Source of the DNA: Labia minor
Taxonomy: Eukaryota > Arthropoda > Insecta > Dermaptera > Spongiphoridae
Length of the DNA stretch: 64,000 nucleotides
Direction of reading: 5' to 3'
Assembly (NCBI GenBank): GCA_963082975.1
Contig: OY720346.1
Span: 20,888,720 to 20,952,719, forward strand
Made by a program: the position numbers and the translations under genes. The notes under the pieces were generated by a model, which made no database searches, was not told the origin of the DNA, and worked only from the letters and a program-made list of their open reading frames with translations. Positions within the stretch are counted from its first letter, which is position 1; every line of letters starts with the position of its first letter. Below are positions 21,698 through 33,104 of the stretch, piece by piece.

Positions 21698-21974
21698 CAG
21701 TGATTCTCAACCACTGTGTCGCGGCACTTTAATGTCCCCGAGATTATGAGGCTCTTAAACATTTCCGACTTTTTTTTCTAAATTATTTTTCAATTTGGTT
21801 AGGTAAAACGTTTTTGGGACTAGTCTCTTAAACATTTCCGACTTTCTAAATTTTCTCAATATGGTTCTAACAAAAAGGTAAACCGTTTTTTTACACTTAT
21901 CTTTTTCTTTGTGTGCCGACAAATTTTTAAACCGTTAAAAGTGTGCCGCGGTAAGAAAAGGTTGAGAATCACTG
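21698..21974. mobile_element. hAT-type MITE (277 bp) with target duplication
   Basis: Terminal inverted repeats CAGTGATTCTCAACC at both ends, continuing as imperfect arms that share cgcggca. The flanking octamers are ctccacag (21690-21697) and ctctacag (21975-21982), an 8-bp target duplication with one mismatch, diagnostic of hAT insertion. The middle holds a direct repeat of cttaaacatttccgactt (21755 and 21827). It is non-coding. Confidence 0.88.
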
Positions 21975-21999
21975 CTCTACAGCTATATACTATATGTAT

Positions 22000-22610
22000 T
22001 AATTTTTATTAAAATGATAAAATATTTTCAAAATGAGACTATCTTTATTCAACTTTCAAAATGAAAAACATGTAATATTTGATAATATACTAATTTTATT
22101 CAATCAAAATTGTTTAATTTATGACAATTATTAAATCAAAATAAAAAGTTTAAAACAATGTAGATACTTCAATTTAAAAATATTTCTGAAAACAACATGT
22201 AAATGTGTACACTTAATTATGTTTCAGAACAAAATACTGAATCTTTTATTTCTCCACAAACCAGCGAAAATATTGAGATATCTTATATCAGGCCTTTATA
22301 TAAGCACTTCGCAAAATATCTTTGGTTATTTTTATACAAATTTTAAAAATTTGAATTAAGTAAAACCTGAAAGGAGAATAGAAACTATGATAACGAATTT
22401 CCAATAAATATAATAGTAAAAAAACTACCTGAAAGTTTGTAGTCTTGAAAAGTGAGTAGAAAATCATTTGTTTACAACTTGGCAGCAATTAATGCCTATT
22501 GCTCGCCTCATGAATTGTGAAAAGAGGTTGTAAAGGATGCGGAGGGCTATCTCAAATTAGAGAAGTATCTCATAATTCATAATATAGGTCACCTTCTTAT
22601 ATATATATAT
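22000..22610. other. AT-rich stretch without recognised features
   Basis: No frames, repeats or structural RNA were recognised. It ends in a (TA)n tract that borders the Tc1 derivative. Confidence 0.55.
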
Positions 22611-22619
22611 ATATATATA

Positions 22620-22999
22620 AAAACAAAAATATGGAAACACCTTGTGAAATGCATGTTTGAAAAGAAAGAATGATTTTATTGAAATATGTAGGTGCTGCTG
22701 GCGTTTTTGACTACTGACGCCACCTATACAACTTCGTAAATGTGCTAAACAGTTGAACTATTATAGGTTCTACGAAAGTGTACTTAGTAATCGTGACAGA
22801 CGATCATTAAAGGCAATTGTGACGAAAAATAAGAAGACCACAGCTGCAAAAGTTACTGCTGAAATGAATGTTGTGTTACCGAACCCTCTGAGTACCAAAA
22901 CAATTAGAAGGGAGCTTCATAAACAGGGAATTGCTGGCCGTGCTTAAGCAAAGAAACATGTTTTTTTAAAGGTGTTTCCATATTTTTGTCCAACCCCTG
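22620..22999 (+). mobile_element. Internally deleted Tc1-like element
   Basis: Inverted terminal repeats ACAAAAATATGGAAACACCT (22623-22643) and its complement (22969-22989). The right end continues to caacccctg and a TA. Between them is a 65-codon fragment reading ...VLSNRDRRSLKAIVTKNKK..AAKVTAEMN...LSTKTIRRELHKQGIAGRA, the second helix-turn-helix of a Tc1 transposase, which binds the terminal repeats. The whole DDE catalytic region is missing, leaving a ~380-bp derivative. Confidence 0.88.
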
Positions 23000-23489
23000 T
23001 ATATATATTATATATTAAACATTCTTTTACTATTATAGGTTCTACAATATTAGAAGAAAAAGAGAATTTACATTAAGAATTTATGAATAGTAAGTCCATT
23101 TGTTTTTAAATAAGAATAATTATAAATTATTATTTAAGAAGATAAAATTGATTTCAATTGTTTATTTACAATTTAAATATTTTTTATTAGTATAATCTAA
23201 GGAAATTAAATTAATATTGTAACCATAAACATAATTACATTTATTTTAATATTAATAATTTTATTTGAATGATTAAAATTGTTTAAAAGTCATTAAGTTT
23301 TTAGTTTTAAATATACATAGAATAAGATTAATATTATAGTTTATATATCAGGTGAACTCAATGTTTAGATTGCTTCGATTAGTTATTTTAAATCGAGACG
23401 CAATTCAATTGTCCTGAATTTGCATTTGCTGAGATAATAGCGTGCAACTGACATTGGAAAGTGGACTACTCCCTCTTTCTCTATCACTA

Positions 23490-23538
<49 letters not shown>

Positions 23539-24950
23539 CCTTGAGCAAATGCAAAGGAATGCTTGGCATTGCGGCCATGTTGAAACCATATTGATCAACC
23601 CTCTTATACTAAATTACTCTTTTTACAATAAAACAATTCACTTATTCATTTTCTTATTAATTAAATACAGTTGGGATGATATGATATATAATTAAGAGAT
23701 CATCCATTGTTAACAATGATTGTATCTTAACTTTCAGGTATAGATATATATGATGTTTGTATTTATAGCAGAAAATGACCAACGAACACTGTTAGTTCGT
23801 TGTTTGATTTTTAATATTTCCAAAGAGCATGGTAGATTGACAATTCAATTTTAAAAAAATAAAAACGATATCGGATTTGACTTTCTCTATTCCTTTCTCT
23901 CTCTTTCTTTCTCTTCTTTTTCGTGCTTTCCATTCTTCTCTTATTTTTCTTTTTTATTCTTATATTTTTTTATCGTTCCAGAAACTCAAAGAACAGCAAA
24001 ATAAAAGCGATGCCAGTGGTGCATAAAATATAGTATTTACTGATGTTTCGGTACAATTTATTGACTCGAGTCGTTTGACATTTAGAATTGCTTCTGTGGG
24101 AATTGAGAGGAAGAGAGAGAAATTGAGGAGGAAAACCGTGATGTTAAAAAACTGAAAAAAATGGCTTACACCTTCCGTTAAATGTTAATCCAAACAAAAA
24201 AAAAAAAAAAGAAAACAGAAAACATTAAAATAGATCAACAAACGTAATAGTCCCATTAAATTGCATAAATAAATACATAGCGATATTAATCGGTCTTTGG
24301 AGATTAAACACTTCTTATCAACATCAAAATATATATATATATATATATATAAGGTAAAACCGAGAGATATAATGAGGTTAGGAATTTGACGTATTTTCTA
24401 TATTTCGAAAACGAGGGCTTTTGGTGTGGAAAGGCATTGGTTTAGACTACATGAATAGATAGATGTCTACTTTATTTATAAGTGAACTATAAAAAATTGA
24501 ACCCTCTAAACATTTAGTGAGACGAGGAAAATATTCATAGTTATAGATTTGTGTAAATATACTATTTAAGTTTAACTTTTTTGAATTTTTAAACTTTATC
24601 TAATTACATATTTCAACATTTCAACTTTATGCCTTTTTATTTTACATGAAATTTGCCCACCCCTGTCAACGATATTGCCGAAAAGTTAACTTTTTTATTT
24701 TTGTAAATAAAAACAAATCAACTTCATTTATTCTCCGGGAATTCCCAAATGCCTAAACGATACATATATAATTCATTAAAATAAATATATTGTAAGATAT
24801 GTCCTTCAATAGGGAAATAGCATTATATAATGCTATAAATAAACATTTATACAGTAATAGGACATCCTCACGTTTTGGGAGGAAGTCCTCTGAACAATAT
24901 AAAGAAAGGTTCTCAAATGAAGAAGAGAAACTATTGTCATGATTTAACTT
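23000..24950. other. AT-rich stretch with simple repeats
   Basis: Contains a (CT)n-(AT)n compound microsatellite (about 23491-23537), a CT-rich tract (about 23890-23970), A-runs near 24200 and (TA)n near 24330. No coding or element boundary was recognised. Confidence 0.6.
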
Positions 24951-24959
24951 TTAAATAAT

Positions 24960-25195
24960 AATAAATGACATGACAGGTTTCTTTATATTGACACATGCGT
25001 GTTAGATAGGGGTAAGCCAATGGCTACTTCGGAGGGGGAAGAGTTTTTCCTGGATGGACGGAAGGTAGTAAGTCATTCTTCGGCATAGATCGGACGGGGA
25101 GAGATATTACCAGGATAATTCCACTGGCCAAAGAAGGAGTATCAAGCCCATGGATGATGGATCATTAGATACCTGGAAGAATTTATTAAAGCTTT
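24960..25195. other. Unassigned less AT-rich segment
   Basis: A ~200-bp block (tggctacttcggagggggaa, gatcggacggggagagatat, ...) stands out from its surroundings in composition. Frames on both strands are short and unfamiliar. It lies immediately outside the inverted-arm element at 25216. Confidence 0.3.
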
Positions 25196-25215
25196 TGTGG
25201 TTATTTTGATAATTA

Positions 25216-25735
25216 TTAAGGGAATTTTTATTAAAAGACCACATTGTTTATATAAAATTATTTATTAAATTAAAATAACTGTACAACGTTTCGACTGCTT
25301 ATACTGCAGTCGTTTTCAAATAACCGTACTCTTGTTCTGATTCAAGCAGACTGACCCATGATGGGACACGTCACCTCTTATATAGGCAGTGATATTGGCG
25401 CCAATTTTTGGCTCCAATTTTCTCAAAAAGAGCGACTAACATATATAATAATGCTAGTTTGGCTCTGTTATGAGAACGCATCAACAATATCAGGCAAGTT
25501 TTATTTACATTAGACACTAGTTTAACCAATATATATAATGATCTAAAATCTGTTTTAACCCACGAAGAAATTTAAATTAATAATCATCCCAACAATATTA
25601 ATAAAGAGGATGGATATAGTACGGTTACTTGAAAACGACTTCAGAATAAGCAGTCGAAACAGTACAGTACAGTTATTTTAATTTAATAAATAATTTTATA
25701 CAAACAATGTGGACTTTTAATAAAAATTCCCTTAA
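25216..25735. mobile_element. Element with ~115-bp inverted arms, possibly Penelope-like
   Basis: Left arm 25216-25331 and right arm 25619-25735 are inverted copies, bounded by TTAA outside GGGAATTTTTATTAAAAG. Each arm carries a small strong hairpin: in the left arm (minus strand) CGACTGC-agtataa-GCAGTCG, preceded by TTGAAAA and followed by AAACG. Arms of this kind, with a 'GAAAAC...GTCGAAACG' core, recall the hammerhead-bearing terminal repeats of Penelope-like retroelements, which often sit in inverted arrangement. The ~290-bp middle encodes nothing recognisable. A foldback MITE is the main alternative. Confidence 0.6.
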
Positions 25736-26175
25736 TAACTCGAAGAATCCTCACGTGAATCTCTATGTGCACAGAACTATCTATATTATCAATAATAGCT
25801 AAGTGGTCGACCCTTTTGCAATTAAATACTAAATCTTATTTAATTTATAATATCAAATTTATTTATTTATTTTTATTTTGTAATTAATCCCTTTTTCTAA
25901 TGTCTGACGATTCCCATTATAATTACCTTAAATTCTTTAGTTATTAAATATTAATTTTATTTTAATTTAATATTTGATCTTTATTCTGAATGAATTCAAC
26001 TTTACCTCTTCCCTTATGAACCGTCACTGGATTCACCAAACTATATTCTATTCACAAATAACAGAGACCTTATTAAATAAAATATACAATTTATTAATTT
26101 TACAAACCCATTTTTTTATAACCCAACCCATACTAAGCCTCCAAAATACGACAATATATTTTATTAAGTAAATCA
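25736..26175. repeat. Family F repeat, copy 1
   Basis: Shares words in the same order with 49800-50250: agntaagtggtcnaccctt, later gaattcaactttacctcttccctta(t/tc)aacc, a gga-tt spacing and ccaaaatacgacaatatatt near the end. Both copies begin exactly where another element ends (inverted-arm element here, mariner there). No transposase or RT is encoded. The class is unknown. Confidence 0.5.
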
Positions 26176-26179
26176 CTAT

Positions 26180-27930
26180 TTAATGTAATACGTTGACAAA
26201 ATTGATTTTTTAGGTTCAATGGATGAAAGTGGGAATGATAGTCGCCAGGAGTTTGATAGTGTCAACTAATAGAAATAAATTTATTTTCTAAAATTATTCA
26301 CCTGGAACCAAAAAATTGTTTGTTGCAGGGATATAAAGAGAAAATTGTCAAATATACTTGTTAACCCTTTATTTGAACTATTCCAAATAGATCCATTAAA
26401 TTTTAAATAGAATTTAGCAACTATCATAGAGTGATAAAAAATATAAAAAAAAATTAAATTAAACTTCTCATTGATTATTCATTCATTACATAAAAAAAAA
26501 CCCGAGTAAATTATACTGAAAAGAAAATTTTAATTGAATTGATTGATAATCATTATTTGAATCAACCTAGCTCTACCAAAATGGAGATTTTATTATATTT
26601 ATTTTACTTTTCCAATTGGTTTTGGAAATTGATATATAAAATCAATTAGATCAAATTCAAAAAAAGAAAAAAATAATTCTACCCTTCCATTTCACCTCTC
26701 ATTTTTCTCTCTCTCTCTTTCTCTCTAATTTGATTTCAATTTAATTAATTTAATTTGTTATTTCACAAATAAATAAAAATAAAGGCATAGGATCAAACAA
26801 CATACACAGATACATGAAAATATATATATTAAATAAATTTAACCTAGCATTAGAGAAACCTTTTCTTTCGGGATTATTTTAAAATGAGAACTCTGTTAGT
26901 GATAAATATATGTACAATATTCTTTGATGTGATAAATAATATTAAATATATGTAAATATCTTCCAGACGAATATTATTTTAAATTATTAAATAAAAATTA
27001 CAAAATATAATTTTTATTCAAATGGTAAAGTGATCAACACAAATTAAAGATAATAATTCAAACCTCAATTTCACAAAAATGTAAAAATAATTAAAGAACA
27101 AACATTTGAAATTTCCAAAATAAACTTATTGTTAGATTCTAAAAAGTCTAAAAAGTAAAGAATGATAGTTCGAAGATTTCTGGCATTTTTAATAAATCAA
27201 GTAAAATACATAAAAACGTGTTCTATATAATTTTCATTTATCAAGATTAAACCACTTTTCTAGCGATTCATGCAAATAAAAAAAAACTTTCTTATATGAA
27301 AATAAATTAATTATATAATTTTGAGAAGAAAAAAAATGAAAAGGCGTGTAGCTTTCATTCTTTTCTTTTGGAGGTCTCTCTCGAAAAAAGGCTGGCAATA
27401 ACTCCATAAAAATGTCTTAAGAAAAATATAAATCGACGAGTTGTGGCGTGTTTTTTTTTTTTGGGCGTGACAGCCTAAATAACAAAAATGGAAAAAAAAT
27501 GAAATACAATTCTCAGGAGATTTCTCCCAGAAACCTCATGCAAGCTTCATTTTTTATTCATTCTTCACTGATTTCATTATACAGGTTATTGTTGATATTA
27601 AATATTATTCAATGACAATACTTGCTTTCAGGATCCAATTAAAAAAGTAAATTTTTGGATAATATTGTTGTAAATTTATTTTATTAGAAGAAAATTATTT
27701 TTTTAAATTAATTCTGTGAAATATATCGATAAAATTTATTATGTAAGGTGAATGTACCAGTATAAAGACAACTTTATGAGAAAAATTTGATATCTTCTGT
27801 TTTTTATCAGATATCAATTTGAGTTTTGGATGATATGATTCATTGGTTAATAATGAAGAGTTTATCTGCAAACCAATGCAATTTTCGATTTCTTTGACTG
27901 GTTCAATTTTCTTGTAAATCAATAAATATA
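26180..27930. other. AT-rich stretch without recognised features
   Basis: Low-complexity sequence with short CT-rich (26700) and A-rich runs. No supported frame, repeat family or splice-bounded exon. Confidence 0.55.
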
Positions 27931-27937
27931 TATATAT

Positions 27938-28262
27938 ACTAGATGCTCAGAGCGCCTTAGGCGCTCTTCACGCCTAGACGGGGCTCCGCCCCCTGTACCC
28001 CCGAGTGGTACATAGTATTTGGTTGAAAGTAGTAAAAGGTTCCCATCCATTTTGTTTCAATCAGTATATTACATAAAAAATTCATTTCTTTTTGTGTTCT
28101 TATTTAAAATATATTTTAATTTAATCAGTAAATTAATTATATATATTATTATTGAATATGGTATATCTATCTATCTATGTACTCGAAATTTCTTGGCTGC
28201 TACAACCACATTTCTCCAAGTGTCCCTATCCTGATCCCCTGTTCCATCTCTCTTTTAAGAGT
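27938..28262 (-). mobile_element. LINE 3' end fragment, copy 2
   Basis: Near-identical over ~320 bp to the tail of the LINE at 45570-45905. Minus-strand coding end ...QDRDTWRNVVVAAKKFRV, (ATAG)n, then a 3' untranslated part containing gtaccactcgggggtacagg, the GC-rich ggggcggagccccgtctagg and the inverted gagcgcctaaggcgctc at the extreme 3' end. The terminal gagcgcc-taa-ggcgctc is a perfect short hairpin. The insertion is 5'-truncated. Confidence 0.8.
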
Positions 28263-28529
28263 CCGCCGGTCAGTGGGCCAAGTCTTGAATGAACAACACG
28301 GAGAATTATATAAACTTTAAAAAATTAATTTCTGCGGTTATTGATTAGATATTGTTTCCGCATGGAACCTGAATTCAAATAAATTTGAATTCCCGCCCTC
28401 TGACTAAGTTTAAATAGTAATTAATTTAATATTTATAAATATTAGTGTTAATTAATTATATAATGTAGTTTAATATTTTTAAGTTAATTTAATTTATAGT
28501 TTTAAATATTTAATTGTTATTGTCATAAA

Positions 28530-29010
28530 TTCATGAGGTTGACCACCCCCCTCCCTTACTATCTACATATAAAAAGACAGGCCGAGCTCTCCGGAGCCCC
28601 GCTGCTGTTGTCCTGTCTCCCGAGTGCTATTGCCTTTGTCTGTCGCTGCTTGTTGTTTTTATCTGCTCGTCCACTGCTTACTGGGGCCCCTTGGCCCACC
28701 GACGCCTTATTCGACCCGTTCGAATTTACAACTCGAACGCGGTGCTTTTGGGGTCGTCGACGAGGCTACAGATTGCAGCCGCCGGTCCTGTGCTCCAGAG
28801 TTTGTTCCGAGGGGGCAAACCCAGTGATTCCTGAAGGGGATCATCTCTACTTTGGATCCGTGCTGGTCCATTCAACCCGTTGGAAACTCGAGGAGGGTCC
28901 AAAGCCAATTGATCGTTGGATCAATTGCGAAACCAGCAGAGAAGACATCCAGGCAGCGAACGGCAGCGTAAACCCCCATTTAATTCAATTCCCGGTGGTC
29001 AGATAAGTGC
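28530..29010 (+). other. GC-rich block with TATA-like start; possible LTR/leader or promoter
   Basis: About 480 bp of unusually GC-rich sequence for this window. A TATA-like box (atataaaaag, about 28566) is followed by gacaggccgagctctccgga, then transcribed-leader-looking sequence. One frame stays open for 157 codons from 28533, but the translation shows no domain and the frame starts upstream of the TATA-like box. Organisation of TATA then GC-rich leader resembles the U3/R/leader of an LTR retroelement or a host promoter with first exon. I found neither LTR end pairs nor a primer-binding site, so the class is open. Confidence 0.3.
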
Positions 29011-29454
29011 ACTTATGAACACTTTGAACTATATTAATTTTAGATTGAAAATTTAGATTTAAGTTGATATATAAAAATATTTAGGTGACCCTAAATATAA
29101 TTAATCCGTTTTTAATTGAACCTAATTTTAATTTAATTAAAGATTATAAAAGTTAATTACAGTGTTTATTTAGCGAGCTTTTTTCAATTCCAAATTCTTA
29201 ATATATTAAACATAGACCTCTAATACAGTCCACTTAATGTTCAAGGTGCGATAGAAGAGAAGAGGTAACTATCGCAATATTATATTAATTCCTCTTTTTA
29301 GCCTTCGAGCAAAATTAATATATATTAAGGATTCATCCCTTCCATTTCCTCCCACTTTCAATTTTCAGGAACAATAGCTTTCTATTATTTTTTTAGGTCT
29401 TACAAGCCTCTATAGTCGATGTATCAAGCGGATACAGATATTAATAAAATTTAT

Positions 29455-29745
29455 AGCCTGTGTTACTATAGATTATAGAGGTATATAAGAATATTGTGAT
29501 GTAATTTCATAGAAATCGTTTCAGCCAATTTTGAGTATATAACATCCTTATTTTCCGGACAGACAGACAGACAGACGTGAAAAATTCTAAAGTCACTTTT
29601 GGATTCTAGAGGTTTTGAAACGCGACGATATGCAAAAAATTTTAAATTCTGAGCAGACAAAAACCTTTTTTTATATATATAGATATAATGTTTGGATATT
29701 AATTTATTTCAAATTCTGTGCCTGGCCACAGCTCATTTTTTTCCA
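29455..29745 (+). mobile_element. Helentron-like family D-related relic
   Basis: Contains (CAGA)4 at about 29560 within ttttccggacagacagacag, preceded by gaaatcgtttcagccaattt and followed after 130 bp by the shared block attaatttatttcaaattct...gcctggccacagctca. The layout (query-like phrase, CAGA repeats, terminal block) parallels 5510-6165. It is non-coding. Confidence 0.5.
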
Positions 29746-29749
29746 ATTA

Positions 29750-30520
29750 TCTTGATTGAATAAATAATATCCGATAAAATTAATTTTATATTCTTTCTAT
29801 TATTTTTATTATTAAAAACTTAATTGATTAAATTTGAAGATATATAAGTTAATATAAACCAAATAGTATATTAAATAAATTAAAAGTCGAAATACAAAAA
29901 ATGATTATAGATTTGGCATGTTTTCAGAATTATTCAACTGTAAGCAGGCAGGAATATATTTTTTTTTATTTTAATCATTCAACCATTCATTTCATTTAAT
30001 CATTCATTCAATCGTTCATTGATGCTCTCTGATCATTTAGTCACATTCATTAAATCAATTATCAATTAAATATGTGCTATTGATGATGGTTATTTTCTGG
30101 AATTAGATCATGATTGGGTAAAAAAGAATAGGAATTAAACAATTTATAGAAATTAATATTTTATTCTATTTTTTTCATCATTTAAATTTTAAAACATTAA
30201 ATTTAAAAAAATGTGCAAAAAAGAAATTTATTTAAAAATTTAAATGAATAATTCAATTTTAAATAGTATGTAATATATATATTAGTCAATATATAAGTAT
30301 TATATAAAAATATATGAATATAAGATATTAGATTAGAAATTTATAAACTTAGTGCTTGAAAATAATCCGGAAATAACTTCTCATAATATATTGTATATAT
30401 AGTGATGAGTGGCTCACCTTGGGACAGAACTAGAAATTTTTTCAATCTTTTACCTTTTTTTTGAATTGATGAATTATTCTCAAAATTTTACTTAGTGTAC
30501 GTGCATCCTACATTATTATT
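29750..30520. other. AT-rich stretch with a CATT-type degenerate repeat
   Basis: Around 29985-30050 there is a loose repeat of attcatt/atcattca words. Otherwise low complexity. Confidence 0.45.
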
Positions 30521-30574
30521 ATTATTTGAGGATATACCTAAGGATCACGCAAAGCTTCTATGATCTTTACTTTT

Positions 30575-30715
30575 CCCTTCTTCTCTCTTTTAGTGCCGAA
30601 TCGCAGTTCGTATTCCACCACCCTCTTTAGAAGACATGCTGACAGAATCGTGTATCCGTCTTGAAGAAGGAAAATACCTCTATAGATGTTGCCGATTGTT
30701 TTGTCCCCTTTCTTA
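30575..30715 (+). other. Possible decayed exon (weak)
   Basis: A very good acceptor-like sequence (cccttcttctctcttttag, ending about 30593) precedes an open plus-strand frame reading CRIAVRIPPPSLEDMLTESC...EGKYLYRCCRLFCPLS and then a stop at about 30713. The composition is less AT-rich than its neighbours. I do not recognise the protein, and the closing stop without an obvious 3' end makes it uncertain. The opposite strand is also partly open here. Confidence 0.2.
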
Positions 30716-30859
30716 GTAGAGGATGCAGGATGGATCAAGGCAGATTTCGGCAGATTTTCCGACTGCCAGATTACTTATATAATTTTTGCTATTCTTTACT
30801 TTTGACAGATCGATTTCCCCAGAATCCGAATGCCTGGTTGCCTTTTTTATGACAGATGG

Positions 30860-32540
30860 ATTTGTTACCACTTGAGAAAATAATGAAATAATTTCTCCAC
30901 GTTTTATGATTTCATAATTCATTAAAAATATTTTAAACACTATATATACGGTCAGTTTAAGTAGTTATAATTTGCTGATTAAAAATTCAATTAACTCAGT
31001 AACAAAGTATGAGTTTGAATCATTGTATAATATTATATGACATATGATTGTATCGTTTATATTTTATCTAAATTTAAACTTGTCTTCTATATAAAAAAAA
31101 TATTTTATGTATATATATAATAAATACTATTTTCTTCTTTATTTAGTCATTATCCACTTTCTTCAAATGAGTCTCAACTAACTCCGTTATGGAAAGATTT
31201 GCTTTGACGCTAGAACACAATTAATTTATAATAAAAATTAGATTACTCAATTAGTAGTATTATATCAGTATTATATGCGCAAAGGTTCAAGGTACCAAAA
31301 TATATTTTTATTTTTATTAATTTTAGTAAATAAATAATAAAATAAAAATTGTTGCTGACACCTACAGAATCTTTTCCTATCTATCGATATATATGATTAA
31401 ATAATTATATAATTATATAATACTTTATATATAATTATTTTTTTGAAGAATAATAATTAATATTAAAAATTAATAATATAGTCTGTAAATCAATATCCTA
31501 GAATATTCCATAAATTCCATTAATTTCAATAACCATTTATCAGCGGTTTTAATTATAATATTATTCATCCATTGGAAACATTATTAAACAATAAGGAAGT
31601 TTTCCAATATTCCATATATATATATATATATATATATATCGGTATATATCATATAAAAAGATGAATGAGAAAATGTTTGATGTAATCATTTTTAATTAAA
31701 CCAAATAATTAATAAAACAAAAATGGTGAAGGATATATAAAAGAGAATATATGATACATCTGTCGAGGTGAATTTGGAGATTTTATACCTCAAGAGACAA
31801 GGGAATGTCGTAATTTTTAATTATTATGATAATATAATTTTAAAAATTTATGATTTAAGTTCCTTTAAAAATTCATTAAAAACAACAAAAAAGAAAAGAA
31901 CAAAAAAAATTATAAATTTTAATTAGGAGATTATTATCTATATTTTTGTTTTATAAATGAATATGCTTGTATCATACTAACAGACACTACCCTTCTGGGA
32001 ATAAATTCTGGTTTCCCAAATCACTACTCTTTACCTAAAGGCAGAAATTACGGGATAATTTAATTTTCATTGTAAAGAGTTTCATTATTTTGTTTTTCAT
32101 AAAAAACAAATATATATTTTTCAAACTAAATCTTATAAAAGTAAATTCATCGTCTTCAATCTTCAGTCTTTCATTGGAAGAGGAAAGTTAGTTGAAATAA
32201 TCTAAAAATGTATATTAATTTTACAAATTAAAAACATTTAATAATTTGTGCTATTTTAAAGGGGGAGGGTAAGAAAAGCGAATGGCAAATGCTCAGGGCG
32301 TCAAATTTTGAGAGATAAAAATAAAATATTTATTTACAATCATTATTTTTGTGTAATTTTGAATTTTTGCGTTCTTTTCTATTTTTTAAATTTGCAGTAA
32401 ATTTGTATATTCTTGTATAAGAGAGCTCCAAATTTTGTTTTGCCTGGGCGCTCAAAATCCTAGAAACCAAACCTAGCTATATAAATAAAATATAATCTAT
32501 CCAAGTGGTGACCAAACCTATGAGTTACTGAACTACTGAG
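30860..32540. other. AT-rich stretch; weak MITE-like segment at about 32260-32462
   Basis: Mostly low complexity with (TA)n near 31615. At 32260-32462 the ends contain ggcaaatgctcagggcgtca and, inverted, ccaaattttgttttgcctgg...cgctc. The right-hand phrase recurs at 50900-50950. This looks like a small, diverged DNA-transposon derivative, but no target duplication was found. Confidence 0.35.
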
Positions 32541-32550
32541 AACTTTTTTT

Positions 32551-32616
32551 ACTATCTCGTAAGAGATGTTTTTATACGTTTTGAAGGTTCCTGAATCATT
32601 TTCACTAAGGTTGAGA

Positions 32617-32648
<32 letters not shown>

Positions 32649-33100
32649 GACAAGATTACGCAAAATCGGTTTGAGCTAGTATGATGAAATTTGGTACATG
32701 GACATTATTCAAAATCATAGTTTTCTATCAACTTTTGAGAAATGTAGCTCAACCGGAAGAGGGTCATTACCCACAACGTTTTGATTTTTTCTCTTCTAAA
32801 GTGACCGTAAAAATAAAGATATATGTTTGATAATTTTTCACATGATTAATAATTGTATAAAACTACTATATATAGAATTTCAGCTTGATTGAATCGCTGA
32901 AAGTACCAGAATTAATTTGTTAACACTGCAAATCTCACGCGCCAACACGTGACGTGGTGCCATCAACAAAAAGCCAAACATGCGCTGGTTTAATATTTAT
33001 TATTTATAATTTATAATTAATTAAATTTAATTTAAATATAATATATTATGTTATTTAATCCAATTCAAATTGCGAGATAGTCGAGTGGAGACACTCCAGC
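32551..33100 (+). mobile_element. Helentron-like family A element, copy 5
   Basis: Full termini: starts actatctcg right after a run of eight T, (TG)n at about 32621-32643, full interior, and right end gcgagatagtcgagtggagacactccagc with a gagtg/cactc hairpin. The left arm lacks the tattgcgatcacgaaaattt segment found in copies 1, 2 and 6. Together with copies 4 and 6 it defines both element boundaries. Confidence 0.82.
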
Positions 33101-33104
33101 TTAT

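Noticed and set aside
28533-29006. 157-codon frame as a protein-coding gene
   Set aside because: No recognisable domain, the frame starts upstream of a TATA-like box, and another frame and the opposite strand are also open. Kept only as an unassigned GC-rich block.
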